Translations under genes and position numbers: made by a program
The notes under the pieces: generated by a model
Databases searched by the model: none
Seen by the model: the letters and a program-made list of their open reading frames with translations, nothing else
Told to the model about the DNA's origin: nothing
Shown: piece by piece, positions 51,426 to 60,560 of the stretch
Layout of the letters: each line of letters starts with the position of its first letter
Position numbering within the stretch: the first letter of the stretch is position 1
DNA from: Pseudoalteromonas sp. N1230-9
GTDB lineage: Bacteria; Pseudomonadota; Gammaproteobacteria; Enterobacterales; Alteromonadaceae
Direction of reading: 5' to 3'
Assembly: GCF_032716425.1 (NCBI RefSeq)
Contig: NZ_CP090419.1
Location: 1,552,001 to 1,616,000, forward strand
DNA length: 64,000 nucleotides

Positions 51426-53825
51426 ATGAAAAAATTTAATCTTATTACGGCAAGCTTGTTAGCGTTAGGTTTAACAGCTTGTAGTTCAGAGCAATCAGTT
51501 AATACAGCAGTTGAGCAGGTGTCTGCACCAGGTGCACCGGGTGTGGAGCCTTTTTGGGCATACTCAGGTAAAACGGGTATTGGTACCTCTTACGAGCAAT
51601 ACCAAGACGGCCACTATAGCGACGCAGCTGCTACTGGCAAAGTATCAAAAGTTTGGTTTTCAATCGCGAAAGGCATGATCACAGAAACCATGTTTGGTTT
51701 AATTCACCAAGCGCAAATCAAAGATATGCAGTTTGTTGTAGTCGGTAAAGACTTTACCGTTACAGAGAACGATGATCTCGATGTGAGCATTGATTATTTA
51801 TTCAAAGACGACGCAGGTCGCCCATTATCGCTTGCTTACAAAGTGGTAAGTAAAGATAAGCAAGGTCGTTTCACCGTAGAAAAACATATCTTTACAGATC
51901 CAAACGGCCAAACTTTGTTTGTTCGTAGCGTATTTAATACCGACCTTGAAGGTGTTAAAGCCTACGTTAATGTGAATCCTTACATCGATAACAACGGCTT
52001 AGACGATTTCGCAAAAGTCACTGATAAGGGCCTAGTTGCTTGGCAAGATGATAACTTTTTATCTTTACAAGCCGCTCAACCATTTAAGCAAGCAAGCGTT
52101 GGCTTTACAGGTGTTAGTGATGGCTTAAAAGAGTTAAAAGCAACACAATCACTCTCAACGACTTACCAAAATACCGGTGATAAGTCGGGCAATGTAAGCT
52201 TACTTGCAGAGCTTGGCGAAGTATCAAAAAACACCACTTTTGATTTAGCGTTAAGTTTTGGTAACTCTGAAGCTGCAAGTTTAAAAGAAGGTCAAGCAAG
52301 TTTAAACCAAGGTTACCAAAAAGTGCTTGCTGCATATAACGGTGAGGGTGCTGCAATTGGTTGGCAAGACTACTTAACAAGCCTTGAACCTTTGAGCACA
52401 TTAACTAACAGCACCGCAGATAATGGTAAGTTGCTTTATACCAGCGCCATGGTGTTAAAAGCGCAAGAAGATAAAACCCATGCTGGTGCTTTAATTGCGT
52501 CACTGTCTAACCCTTGGGGTGAAACAGTGTCGGCTAAAACAGGCTCTACCGGTTATAAAGCGGTTTGGGTACGTGATTTCTATCAAGTTGCGATGGCATT
52601 TATGGCCATGGGTGACACACGTACCGCTAAAACAGCATTTGAATATCTAGAAAAAGTACAAGTAACAGATAACACGCCAGGCAATGGTGGTGACACGGGT
52701 TGGTTTTTACAAAAGACGCATGTTGATGGTGAGCTTGAGTGGGTAGGTGTTCAGCTTGACCAAACAGCAATGCCAATTATGTTAGCGTGGAAACTACATC
52801 AAGCAGGCGTACTTAGCGATCAAGAGCTAACAGATTGGTATGGCAAAATGTTAAAGCCAGCGGCTGATTTCTTGGTTGATGGAGGCCTTGCGAAAATTCT
52901 TTGGAATGACACGCAAATCACACCGCCAGCAACGCAACAAGAGCGCTGGGAAGAACAAAATGGTTTTTCTCCATCAACAACCGCTGCGGTTGTTGCAGGC
53001 CTAGTGACGGCTGCTGATATTGCTAAAAAAGCAGGTGACACTAAAAATGCAGAGCGTTATCTAGCAACGGCTAAAACCTACAACAGTGAAATTGAAAGCA
53101 CGATGTTTACGACTCAAGGTAACCTTAAGTCTGAAAATAGCGATGGCGAATATTTCATTCGTATTGGTCAAGACAAAGATCCAAACTCATCAACTACACT
53201 TAACGCTAATAATGGTCGTGAAGGCTTTGATAAAAAACAAATCCTTGATGGTGGTTTCTTAGAGCTTGTACGTTATGGTGTTCGTGATGCACTTGCGCCA
53301 AGTATTGTAAAAACACTACCAGAGTACGATGACGAAACCTTAGTTGATAACCTGCAAGTACGTTACACCTTTAATTTTGCTGATGGCTCAGGTTCATTCC
53401 CAGGCTACCGCCGCTATGGTAACGATGGTTACGGTGAAGATGAAGTGACAGGCAACAACTATGCCGAAGGTGGTAACAACACCCCTGGTCAACGTGGTCG
53501 TGTATGGCCGTTTTTCACAGGTGAGCGTGGTCACTATGAAATCGCCGCCGCAAACGCAAGCAATAGCCTTGATGCGATAAAGCAACAAGCTATTAAAGAC
53601 ACCTATGTAAAAGGCATGGAAGCATTTGCTAATGAAGGGATGATGTTACCTGAACAAGTTTGGGATGGCGTAGGTAACAATAAAGCAGGCTATCAGCTAG
53701 GTGAGGGGACAAACTCAGCCACACCGCTTGCTTGGACTCATGCTGAATACATCAAGTTACTTCGCTCAGTGAGCGACAAACAAGTATGGGATCACTACCC
53801 AGTTATTGAAGATGCGTTAAAGTAA
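51426..53825 (+). CDS. GH15 glucoamylase lipoprotein
   Basis: 799-residue lipoprotein, lipobox LTAC with Cys at about 19. It releases glucose from the non-reducing ends of maltodextrins. An N-terminal beta-sandwich (about 35-310; starts APGVEPFWAYSGKTGIGTSYE) is followed by the (alpha/alpha)6 barrel. VWVRDFYQ is the conserved first catalytic-site segment. The general acid is E509 or E510 in RWEEQNGFSPST, and the general base E743 in LPEQVWDG, matching Thermoanaerobacterium-type enzymes. Last gene of the amylase-MFS-glucoamylase unit, before a strong terminator. Confidence 0.9.
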   Translation: MKKFNLITASLLALGLTACSSEQSVNTAVEQVSAPGAPGVEPFWAYSGKTGIGTSYEQYQDGHYSDAAATGKVSKVWFSIAKGMITETMFGLIHQAQIKDMQFVVVGKDFTVTENDDLDVSIDYLFKDDAGRPLSLAYKVVSKDKQGRFTVEKHIFTDPNGQTLFVRSVFNTDLEGVKAYVNVNPYIDNNGLDDFAKVTDKGLVAWQDDNFLSLQAAQPFKQASVGFTGVSDGLKELKATQSLSTTYQNTGDKSGNVSLLAELGEVSKNTTFDLALSFGNSEAASLKEGQASLNQGYQKVLAAYNGEGAAIGWQDYLTSLEPLSTLTNSTADNGKLLYTSAMVLKAQEDKTHAGALIASLSNPWGETVSAKTGSTGYKAVWVRDFYQVAMAFMAMGDTRTAKTAFEYLEKVQVTDNTPGNGGDTGWFLQKTHVDGELEWVGVQLDQTAMPIMLAWKLHQAGVLSDQELTDWYGKMLKPAADFLVDGGLAKILWNDTQITPPATQQERWEEQNGFSPSTTAAVVAGLVTAADIAKKAGDTKNAERYLATAKTYNSEIESTMFTTQGNLKSENSDGEYFIRIGQDKDPNSSTTLNANNGREGFDKKQILDGGFLELVRYGVRDALAPSIVKTLPEYDDETLVDNLQVRYTFNFADGSGSFPGYRRYGNDGYGEDEVTGNNYAEGGNNTPGQRGRVWPFFTGERGHYEIAAANASNSLDAIKQQAIKDTYVKGMEAFANEGMMLPEQVWDGVGNNKAGYQLGEGTNSATPLAWTHAEYIKLLRSVSDKQVWDHYPVIEDALK

Positions 53826-53845
53826 TTTTGCTAACGCAGTAACAC

Positions 53846-53878
53846 AAAAGCCACGGCACTCGCCGTGGCTTTTGTTTT
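53846..53878 (+). terminator. Rho-independent terminator of the starch operon
   Basis: AAAAGCCACGGC / GCCGTGGCTTTT stem with loop ACTC followed by GTTTTTT. Confidence 0.93.
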
Positions 53879-54009
53879 TTAACATTGTTAATCTCTAAGG
53901 AGGGCATTATATATTCTTGGTAACTTGATTATTACTACTCTGTCTATTATTGATTTAGCTAAAGAACACCCCAAATTAACTATGCTCGAACTTTTAAGGG
54001 ATTAAATAA

Positions 54010-54589
54010 ATGATTAGAACAGCATTATTATTATCTACATTACTTGTATTTAACGTCAAAGCAGATGACTTTTATAGTCAACTTGTTCAAGCCGCTAAGG
54101 AGCGAACAAATCACTCCGTTATTTATGACGGAAGCTATAAAAGAATTGCTTATCCAAATGGTGATGTACCTGCCACTATTGGTGTGTACTGATGTCATAA
54201 TTCGCAGTTATAGGGCACTCGGAACTGATTTACAAGTACTCGTTCATGAGGACATGCGTGATAACTTTACTTTATATCCATCAAACAGGATATGGGGTCT
54301 AACAAAGCCTGATTCAAATATTGATCACCGGCGTGTTCCTAACTTACAGCATTTCTTTAAACGACATGGGCATAGTCTGAATATAAGTGAAGACGCGAGC
54401 AATTATAAGGGGGGAGATATTGTCACTTGGATGCTGCCTGGCAACTTACCTCATATTGGAATAGTGACTGATGAACTATCAAGAGATAAAAAAAGGCCAC
54501 TGATTGTGCACAACATAGGTGCAGGGCCTGTACTCGAAGATATGTTATTTAGTTATAAAATAACAGGGCATTATCGTTATAAACCTTAA
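54010..54589 (+). pseudogene. DUF1287 gene with a 2-nt frameshift
   Basis: The first 60 codons read MIRTALLLSTLLVF (signal peptide) to YPNGDVPATIGVY and then stop at 54190-54192. The conserved remainder continues in another frame from 54185: CTDVIIRSYRALGTDLQ, VHEDMRDNF, DSNIDHRRVPNLQHFF, GDIVTWMLPGNLPHIGIV, HNIGAGPVLED, ITGHYRYKP to the stop at 54589. Homologues read GDVP...GVCTDV through this point, so one GT unit is missing from the GTGTGT tract at 54182-54187. Either a real pseudogene or phase-variable tract, or a sequencing error. DUF1287 proteins are exported and NlpC/P60-like in outline; function unknown. Confidence 0.8.
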
Positions 54590-54714
54590 CCGTTATAAAT
54601 CTTAAACCCTAACATTTACACTGGGCTTCAATTACTTACAATTTTAATATACATTTAAGGTAACTGTTTGAACCTGTAATAGGTAAGCCTAATTTTAACC
54701 TCAAAGGGATTTAT

Positions 54715-55635
54715 ATGAAAACTGTTAGTACATTCATTACCAGCTTTTTAGTACTTTTTACGACGACTGCTTTTGCTTCACAGGGAGTTGTGATTGAGAA
54801 GTCTGATAAATTTACTGAACTGTCAAAAGGCTTTAAGGTAAGTATCAGAACTGGCCCTACAAAAAACGCTAAAATTTATGACTTTTCGACAAATAAAATA
54901 ACCGTCGCTGATGAGCATGGTGCGCCTTTTCAACGTTACTATTTGCAACTTGCCACAGCCGATAGAGAGTGGGCTAAGGAAGTCGTTACGTTTGATGATA
55001 AAACGAATGTAATTGACTTAAATGCACTACTTTTTGGTCAATTGATAGATACGTCGAAACTGAAAAAATTAGACTCAGCGCATGCTTTTTCTTTTTATAA
55101 TCGCCTTGAACGTATTCTTTCTGAAGAATATGGTTCATTTGAACAGGTTTACAATAATGGCCTTGTTGATTATTTAACTTATATGTCGATAGACGCTGGT
55201 TTTGATAATTACATAGCAAGAACAGGTATAGCGGGTGATAAACTCACACAAGCACTTAAAGAAGTAAAAATGCCGCCTTTGGTTGAACACCAACAATTAA
55301 TGACTGAGTTTATTAAAGCAGTAAATCAAAAAGATAAAACCTGGTTGTTGGCTCAACAAAGGCCTAATTCTTCACAGCGAGACTCGGGAATTTATGCGCG
55401 CGGTTTAAACGTACTGTTTGAGTACTTTGATAGTATCGGTAATCCTACAAAGTTTAACATTACACGAGAAACAGAGGGCCGCTCTTTTGATCTTAATTCG
55501 AATAAATACTTTATTATTGAATTGCTTGAACATAAAGGCCGACGAGAAAAAATAGAGATGGAGTTTATGTTTGTGGATACTTATGGTGGTCGCTTTATCG
55601 CTGAATACGACATTACAGGTGTGCATTTTCGTTAA
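54715..55635 (+). CDS. Secreted protein, family not recognised
   Basis: 306-residue exported protein; signal peptide of about 21 residues ends TAFAS. The mature part starts beta-rich (GFKVSIRTGPTKNAKIYDF), has a helical middle rich in charged residues (about 110-235) and ends in a beta-rich region (NITRETEGRSFDLNSNKYFIIELL in outline) with no Cys. No catalytic motif seen. AAAGGGATT lies before the ATG. It stands between the broken DUF1287 gene and the YcaO gene, with its own terminator. Confidence 0.65.
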   Translation: MKTVSTFITSFLVLFTTTAFASQGVVIEKSDKFTELSKGFKVSIRTGPTKNAKIYDFSTNKITVADEHGAPFQRYYLQLATADREWAKEVVTFDDKTNVIDLNALLFGQLIDTSKLKKLDSAHAFSFYNRLERILSEEYGSFEQVYNNGLVDYLTYMSIDAGFDNYIARTGIAGDKLTQALKEVKMPPLVEHQQLMTEFIKAVNQKDKTWLLAQQRPNSSQRDSGIYARGLNVLFEYFDSIGNPTKFNITRETEGRSFDLNSNKYFIIELLEHKGRREKIEMEFMFVDTYGGRFIAEYDITGVHFR

Positions 55636-55658
55636 GTAACGTTTTTAAGTAAAGCAGA

Positions 55659-55689
55659 AAAGCCGCAGGTTACGAAAACGTGCGGCTTT
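55659..55689. terminator. Terminator between convergent genes
   Basis: AAGCCGCA-type stem (AAAGCCGCA / TGCGGCTTT) with 13-nt loop; moderate T-runs on both strands. Confidence 0.75.
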
Positions 55690-55698
55690 GATATTTAC

Positions 55699-57885
55699 TT
55701 ACAGCCCCGCTTTTTTAGCGCGGGCAGCGTGTAGCTTTTTATAACTATCAATTAAACGCTGATGCCTATCTAAGCCTTCAAGCTTCATGCTGGTTTCTGT
55801 TAAACCATAGAACATTACATCGCCGTTGATTGAGCCAACAACTGCATCCATCGTTTCTTGACCAAACATACGGGTGAAGCTATGGATGTAATCTTCAATT
55901 TCAAGGTCATCGCTTAGTGCTACTTCTAATGTGGCGTGCATTGCTTGATAGAATAAGCCACGTTCAACAATGGTGTTGTCGTTGTATTGTAAGAAGGCTT
56001 CAACTAGCTCCATTGCTGCTTCTAAATCACCAAGTGCTAGGTAAATAAGTAGTTTTAGCTCAAGGATTGTTAATTGGCCCCACACTGTGTTTTCATCAAA
56101 CTCAATGCCGATTAAAGTGATGATATCTGTGTAGTTATCAAGCTCACTTTGTTCTAGACGCTCAACTAAATCAGCAAGTTGATCTTCTGATAAGCGATGC
56201 AGATTTAAGATATCTTCGCGGAAGTTTAGCGCTTTATTGGTATTGTCCCAGATTAAGTCTTCTACAGGGTACACTTCTGAGTAATCAGGCACTAAAATGC
56301 GACACGCTGTACCAAGATCTGAGAACTCAGCAATGTAAGCTTCTTTGCCTAGGCTTTCTAAGATACCGAATAAGCTAGCTGTTTCTTCTTCATTGCTGCC
56401 TGAGAAATCCCACTCAACAAAATCATAATCGTGTTTAGCGCTGAAGAAGCGCCATGAAATCACGCCAGTTGAATCAATAAAGTGCTCTACAAAGTTTTCA
56501 GGCTCAGAGACCGCCATGCTATTAAACGTTGGCTTAGGTACATCGTTTAAGCCTTCAAAGCTTCTGCCTTGCAACAGTTCAGTTAAGCTGCGCTCTAATG
56601 CAACTTCAAAACTTGGGTGCGCACCAAAAGAGGCAAATACACCGCCTGTTTTAGGATTCATGAGTGTTACGCACATCACAGGGAACTGACCACCTAGCGA
56701 GGCATCTTTTACAACAACAGGAAAACCTTGTTCTTCAAGCCCTATGATACCCGCTACAATGCTTGGGTACTTGTTTAATACCGCCTCAGGTACGTCAGGT
56801 AAAACAATTTCTTGCTCGATAATTTGGCGCTTAACGGCACGCTCGAAAATTTCAGATAAACATTGTACTTTTGCCTCGGCAAAGTTGTTACCTGCACTCA
56901 TCCCATTACTTAAGAATAAGTTTTCGATAAGGTTTGAAGGGAAATAAACCGTTTCACCGTCTGACTGGCGTACATAAGGAATCGAACAAATACCACGCTC
57001 TTTATTACCAGAGTTGGTATCGATTAAGTGTGAGCCACAAAGTTCACCATCTGGATTATAAATTTCACGGGTGTAGTCATCTAAAATGCCCTCAGGGAGT
57101 GAGTCATCGTCGGTGAGTGCAAACCATTTTTCATTTGGGTAATGAACAAACTCGCTATTAGCAATGTCTTCGCCTAAGAACTGGTCGTTATAGAAGAAGT
57201 TACAGTTTAAGCGCTCAATAAACTCACCTAAAGCCGAACATAGCGCGCTTTCTTTCGTTGCACCTTTACCATTGGTAAAACACATTGGTGACGCTGCATC
57301 ACGAATATGGAGTGACCATACATTTGGCACAATATTACGCCAAGAAGAGATCTCGATTTTCATCCCTAACTCTTCAAGGATAGCCGTCATATTAGCGATG
57401 GTTTCTTCAAGCGGTAAATCTTTACCTAAAATAAAGGTATTGTTTTCATCATCTGGTTTTGCCATTAGCATCGCTTGCGCGTCAGCTTCAATGTTTTCAA
57501 CGGTATCGATCTTAAACTCAGGGCCAGTTTGAATAACGCGTTTTACTGTACAACGTTCAACAGAGCGTAAAATACCCGTGCGATCTTTCTCCGATAGGCT
57601 TTCTGGTAATTCAACCTGAATTTGAAAAATTTGGTTATAGCGGTCTTCAGGGTCAACAATGTTATTTTGCGCAACGCGAATACCATCAGTCGGGATATCA
57701 CGTGAATTACAATACACTTTAATAAAGTAAGCCGCGCACAACGCAGAAGACGCTAAGAAGTAATCGAATGGGCTAGGTGCTGAGCCATCGCCTTTGTAGC
57801 GAATAGGTTGGTCTGCAATGACAGAGAAGTCATCAAACTTGGCTTCAAGTCTGAGGTTGTCGAGAAAATTAACTTTAATTTCCAT
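55699..57885 (-). CDS. YcaO-domain protein with N-terminal OsmC-like domain
   Basis: 728 residues. The first 140 or so form an OsmC-like domain (PSPFDYFLASSALCAAYFIKVYC in outline, with both Cys of the peroxidatic pair region) and residues about 150-580 are a YcaO domain with the ATP/Mg site blocks ATKESALCSALGEFIERLNC-like and AEAKVQCLSEIFERAVKRQ. The C-terminal 140 residues are helical, as in E. coli YcaO, which supports RimO methylthiolation of ribosomal protein S12. ATG 57885 has AGGTGG 9 bp upstream; the frame open to 57954 is not used. No RiPP precursor or dehydrogenase is adjacent. Confidence 0.87.
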   Translation of the reverse strand: MEIKVNFLDNLRLEAKFDDFSVIADQPIRYKGDGSAPSPFDYFLASSALCAAYFIKVYCNSRDIPTDGIRVAQNNIVDPEDRYNQIFQIQVELPESLSEKDRTGILRSVERCTVKRVIQTGPEFKIDTVENIEADAQAMLMAKPDDENNTFILGKDLPLEETIANMTAILEELGMKIEISSWRNIVPNVWSLHIRDAASPMCFTNGKGATKESALCSALGEFIERLNCNFFYNDQFLGEDIANSEFVHYPNEKWFALTDDDSLPEGILDDYTREIYNPDGELCGSHLIDTNSGNKERGICSIPYVRQSDGETVYFPSNLIENLFLSNGMSAGNNFAEAKVQCLSEIFERAVKRQIIEQEIVLPDVPEAVLNKYPSIVAGIIGLEEQGFPVVVKDASLGGQFPVMCVTLMNPKTGGVFASFGAHPSFEVALERSLTELLQGRSFEGLNDVPKPTFNSMAVSEPENFVEHFIDSTGVISWRFFSAKHDYDFVEWDFSGSNEEETASLFGILESLGKEAYIAEFSDLGTACRILVPDYSEVYPVEDLIWDNTNKALNFREDILNLHRLSEDQLADLVERLEQSELDNYTDIITLIGIEFDENTVWGQLTILELKLLIYLALGDLEAAMELVEAFLQYNDNTIVERGLFYQAMHATLEVALSDDLEIEDYIHSFTRMFGQETMDAVVGSINGDVMFYGLTETSMKLEGLDRHQRLIDSYKKLHAARAKKAGL

Positions 57886-58086
57886 TAAAAAATTCCACCT
57901 TTGTGCGCGTTGCATGCAAAAGCCGTAAACGGCTTTGCACTGCGTTTTCATCATAATAGGTGCAATTATCTGCTTTTTCGAAGTAATAGTCTTGGGTAAA
58001 TCGAAAAAAAAGCAATTTTATTAGCTTATTGCTTTTAAAAGCTGCAATTTAGGGTAAATACACAGGAGTTATCGCTACATAATAAC

Positions 58087-59106
58087 TTATACACTCGAGC
58101 CACGAATGATCAATCTTGGTGGGAGTAGGGTGCTCTTCACTTGTTCTCCGCGAATTAATTTAAGCAAGTTATCAACTAACATTTGCCCTGCTAAGGTTGT
58201 ATCTTGCTGAATTGTGGTCAACGGAGGATTGACGAAATTAGCGATTGAAATGTTGTCAAAGCCAACCACGTGAACATCATCAGGCACTTTAATTTTTGCT
58301 TCTTTTAAAGCGCGAATAGCACCAATGGCAATCAGGTCGCTGGCAGCAAATAGTGAGTTAAAGCGAATATTATTTGCTATAAGTGAGCGGGTAGCATGAT
58401 AGCCTGACTCTTCTGTAGAAATAGCATTAGCCATTTTTCGTTCATTTAGTTTGATACCTTTATTCATAAAAGCATCTTTGAAACCTTGGTACCGAGCAAA
58501 AAATTCAGGGCTGTGATCAGAGGCATCACCGATAAACGCACAATCGGTTCTGCCTGTTGCAAGCAGGTGCTCTGCGGCAAGTTTACCGCCACCATAATTA
58601 TCACAGCTCACAGTTAAGTCTGGGCGGTTATCAACACTGGCACCCCAGCATACGAACTTAGTATTTTGTTCAATAAGGGTTCTAAACTTTGGCTGGTAAT
58701 CTAAGTAGTCACCATAGCCTAATAAGATCAGACCATCTGCACGGTGGCTATCTTCGTAGTCAGCTTGCCAATCTGAGCTACTTGATTGAAAAGACACAAG
58801 CAGATCATAGCCTTCTTTTGCACAGGCTCGAGTGATACTACCAAGCATAGCTAAAAAGAATGGGTTTATTTGTGATTCGTCTGATGTAGGGTCTTCAAAT
58901 AACAAAAGCGCGAGGGTACTACTTTGCTGTGTTCTGAGGTTACTAGCGTTTTTATCTACTTTGTAATTAAGTTGTTTGGCGACTTCATGAACACGTCGGC
59001 GCGTTTCTTCATTAACCAAAGGACTATTTCGAAGTGCTCGTGACACAGTTGACTGAGAAACACCTGCATAATGTGCGATGTCAAAAGATGTCGCTTTACC
59101 TTTCAT
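58087..59106 (-). CDS. LacI-family repressor, probable starch/maltose regulator
   Basis: 339-residue LacI/GalR regulator. N-terminal helix-turn-helix and hinge (FDIAHYAGVSQSTVSRALRN, residues 8-27; LNYKVDKNASNLR) followed by a periplasmic-binding-protein-like sensor (about 60-339; GFDNISIANFVNPPLTTI). It is divergent from glk across a 427-bp region containing one ATACGTAT-class operator, which fits autoregulation. I infer, without proof, that it binds TGMATACGTATGCA and corresponds to the MalR of Alteromonadales. Confidence 0.86.
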   Translation of the reverse strand: MKGKATSFDIAHYAGVSQSTVSRALRNSPLVNEETRRRVHEVAKQLNYKVDKNASNLRTQQSSTLALLLFEDPTSDESQINPFFLAMLGSITRACAKEGYDLLVSFQSSSSDWQADYEDSHRADGLILLGYGDYLDYQPKFRTLIEQNTKFVCWGASVDNRPDLTVSCDNYGGGKLAAEHLLATGRTDCAFIGDASDHSPEFFARYQGFKDAFMNKGIKLNERKMANAISTEESGYHATRSLIANNIRFNSLFAASDLIAIGAIRALKEAKIKVPDDVHVVGFDNISIANFVNPPLTTIQQDTTLAGQMLVDNLLKLIRGEQVKSTLLPPRLIIRGSSV

Positions 59107-59283
59107 AGGGTATTAATTCCAAAGCAATAGTGATGATTTGTAACGGCCATTTTCGGCTATTTAATATTTTTTTCAAGCTATTTGTGATAAGTCGTTTTTA
59201 TCTGTAAATGATCAAGTTACAGAGTCATTTTTTGACGTAGCATCACAACGTTAAACGGACGCAATAAGCAAGTACTTCGTTGT

Positions 59284-59297
59284 AAAATACGTATGCA
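59284..59297. promoter_or_regulatory. LacI-type operator (ATACGTAT class) near glk
   Basis: AAAATACGTATGCA: the right half is perfect and the left half degenerate. It is 36 bp upstream of the CCGG-class site. Confidence 0.6.
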
Positions 59298-59332
59298 AAG
59301 GCAAATATTTAAAATTTTTATTGATTCAATGC

Positions 59333-59346
59333 TGACACCGGTGTCA
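59333..59346. promoter_or_regulatory. CCGG-class operator inside the glk promoter
   Basis: Perfect palindrome TGACACCGGTGTCA lying in the spacer of a TTGATT (59321-59326) - 18 bp - CATAAT (59345-59350) promoter; bound protein would block polymerase. Confidence 0.75.
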
Positions 59347-59533
59347 TAATGTCGATGTTTTATCATTTTGTTGTCAAAACGTATTTGGCTGCCCATTCAT
59401 TTGGGCAGCATTTTTTTAATACTAAAGATAGTTGCTTTGAGTTAATAACTCAAAGGTTATCTTGAACAGTGGCTTTGCCATTGAAAACTATAAAAATAAG
59501 CGGCAAACAGCTTAGACACATAGAGAAAACATA

Positions 59534-60532
59534 ATGAACACACAGTCTAACACCGATTTTGATCCTATCCTTGTTGCCGATATTGGCGGCACAAATGCGC
59601 GCTTTGCTTTAATCACTGATTTTAATGAACATACAAATCAATTTGTCATTGAGCATAACCTTAAATTTCCAAGTGCAGATTTTGGTTCCCTAGAAAGTGC
59701 CATTGAGCACTATTTCAGTCAAATATCATATGCAAAGCCAAACAGAGCGTGTTTAGCTGTTGCAGGCCCAATTAAAGCGGGCCAAGTCCATTTAACTAAT
59801 TTAGGTTGGCATTTTAGCGTTGAAAACCTAAAAACTAAATTTGCATTCACTCAGCTAGAAGTTATCAATGATTTTGCTGCATTTGCCTATGCAGCGCCTT
59901 ATTTGGATGATTCACAAAACGTAGCTGTTAAAGCAGGGCAAGCAGACAACAATGCCAATATTGCCGTGATGGGGCCTGGCACAGGCTTTGGTGCTGCATG
60001 CTTGGTGCGTACTTCGCAAGGCAGCGCAGTACTTAGTTGTGAAGCGGGGCATATTACCCTTGCAGCGGTTACAGAGTTAGATCGCCAGTTAATCACCGAG
60101 CTTAAAAAGCAATTAAATCATGTGTCAGTAGAAACTGTTTTTTCGGGCCCAGGTATAGCGCATTTATATAAAGCGATGGCAGCCGTTAAAGGCGTTGCAG
60201 TAAAAAACCTTGATGCAGCACAGATCAGTGAGCTTGCAACAACAGGACAATGTGATATCTGCGATGCAACCCTTAATCAATTTTGTGATTGGATTGGCAG
60301 TGTTGCAGGTGATTTATCCCTTACATTTGGTGCTCTAGGTGGTGTATTTATTGGCGGTGGTATTTTACCTCGTATGCAACAACGCTTACTATCTAGCCGA
60401 TTTGTTGAGCGCTTTGCAGACAAAGGCATTATGTCGCAATATACTTCACAGATACCTGTAACCTTGGTAACACAAGATAATATTCCGCTAGTTGGTGCTG
60501 CTGCGTGTTTACACGTTAGTAGTCGAGCTTAA
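59534..60532 (+). CDS. glk: Glucokinase
   Basis: 332-residue ATP-dependent glucokinase of the E. coli Glk (PF02685) type. Phosphate-1 motif VADIGGTNARFAL, catalytic Asp in VINDFAAFAYA, GPGTGFGAACLV, and CEAGH in the glucose site. It phosphorylates glucose released by the alpha-glucosidases. It is followed 28 bp later by a second LacI-family gene, so the two are probably cotranscribed from the operator-bearing promoter. Confidence 0.94.
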   Translation: MNTQSNTDFDPILVADIGGTNARFALITDFNEHTNQFVIEHNLKFPSADFGSLESAIEHYFSQISYAKPNRACLAVAGPIKAGQVHLTNLGWHFSVENLKTKFAFTQLEVINDFAAFAYAAPYLDDSQNVAVKAGQADNNANIAVMGPGTGFGAACLVRTSQGSAVLSCEAGHITLAAVTELDRQLITELKKQLNHVSVETVFSGPGIAHLYKAMAAVKGVAVKNLDAAQISELATTGQCDICDATLNQFCDWIGSVAGDLSLTFGALGGVFIGGGILPRMQQRLLSSRFVERFADKGIMSQYTSQIPVTLVTQDNIPLVGAAACLHVSSRA

Positions 60533-60560
60533 TTGGAGCGGACTGGATGATGATTATCGT

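Larger units (their letters stand above)
59107..59533. other. Divergent control region of the repressor gene and glk
   Basis: 427 bp without a gene. Contains AAAATACGTATGCA (59284-59297), TGACACCGGTGTCA (59333-59346) between a -35 TTGATT (59321-59326) and a -10 CATAAT (59345-59350), and a weak ATACGTAT-like half at 59376-59386. The AT-rich remainder shows nothing else I can name. Confidence 0.72.

Noticed and set aside
55699..57885. YcaO as part of an azoline RiPP cluster
   Set aside because: No cyclodehydratase partner, dehydrogenase or short precursor peptide adjacent; the OsmC fusion and C-terminal part fit the stand-alone housekeeping YcaO.
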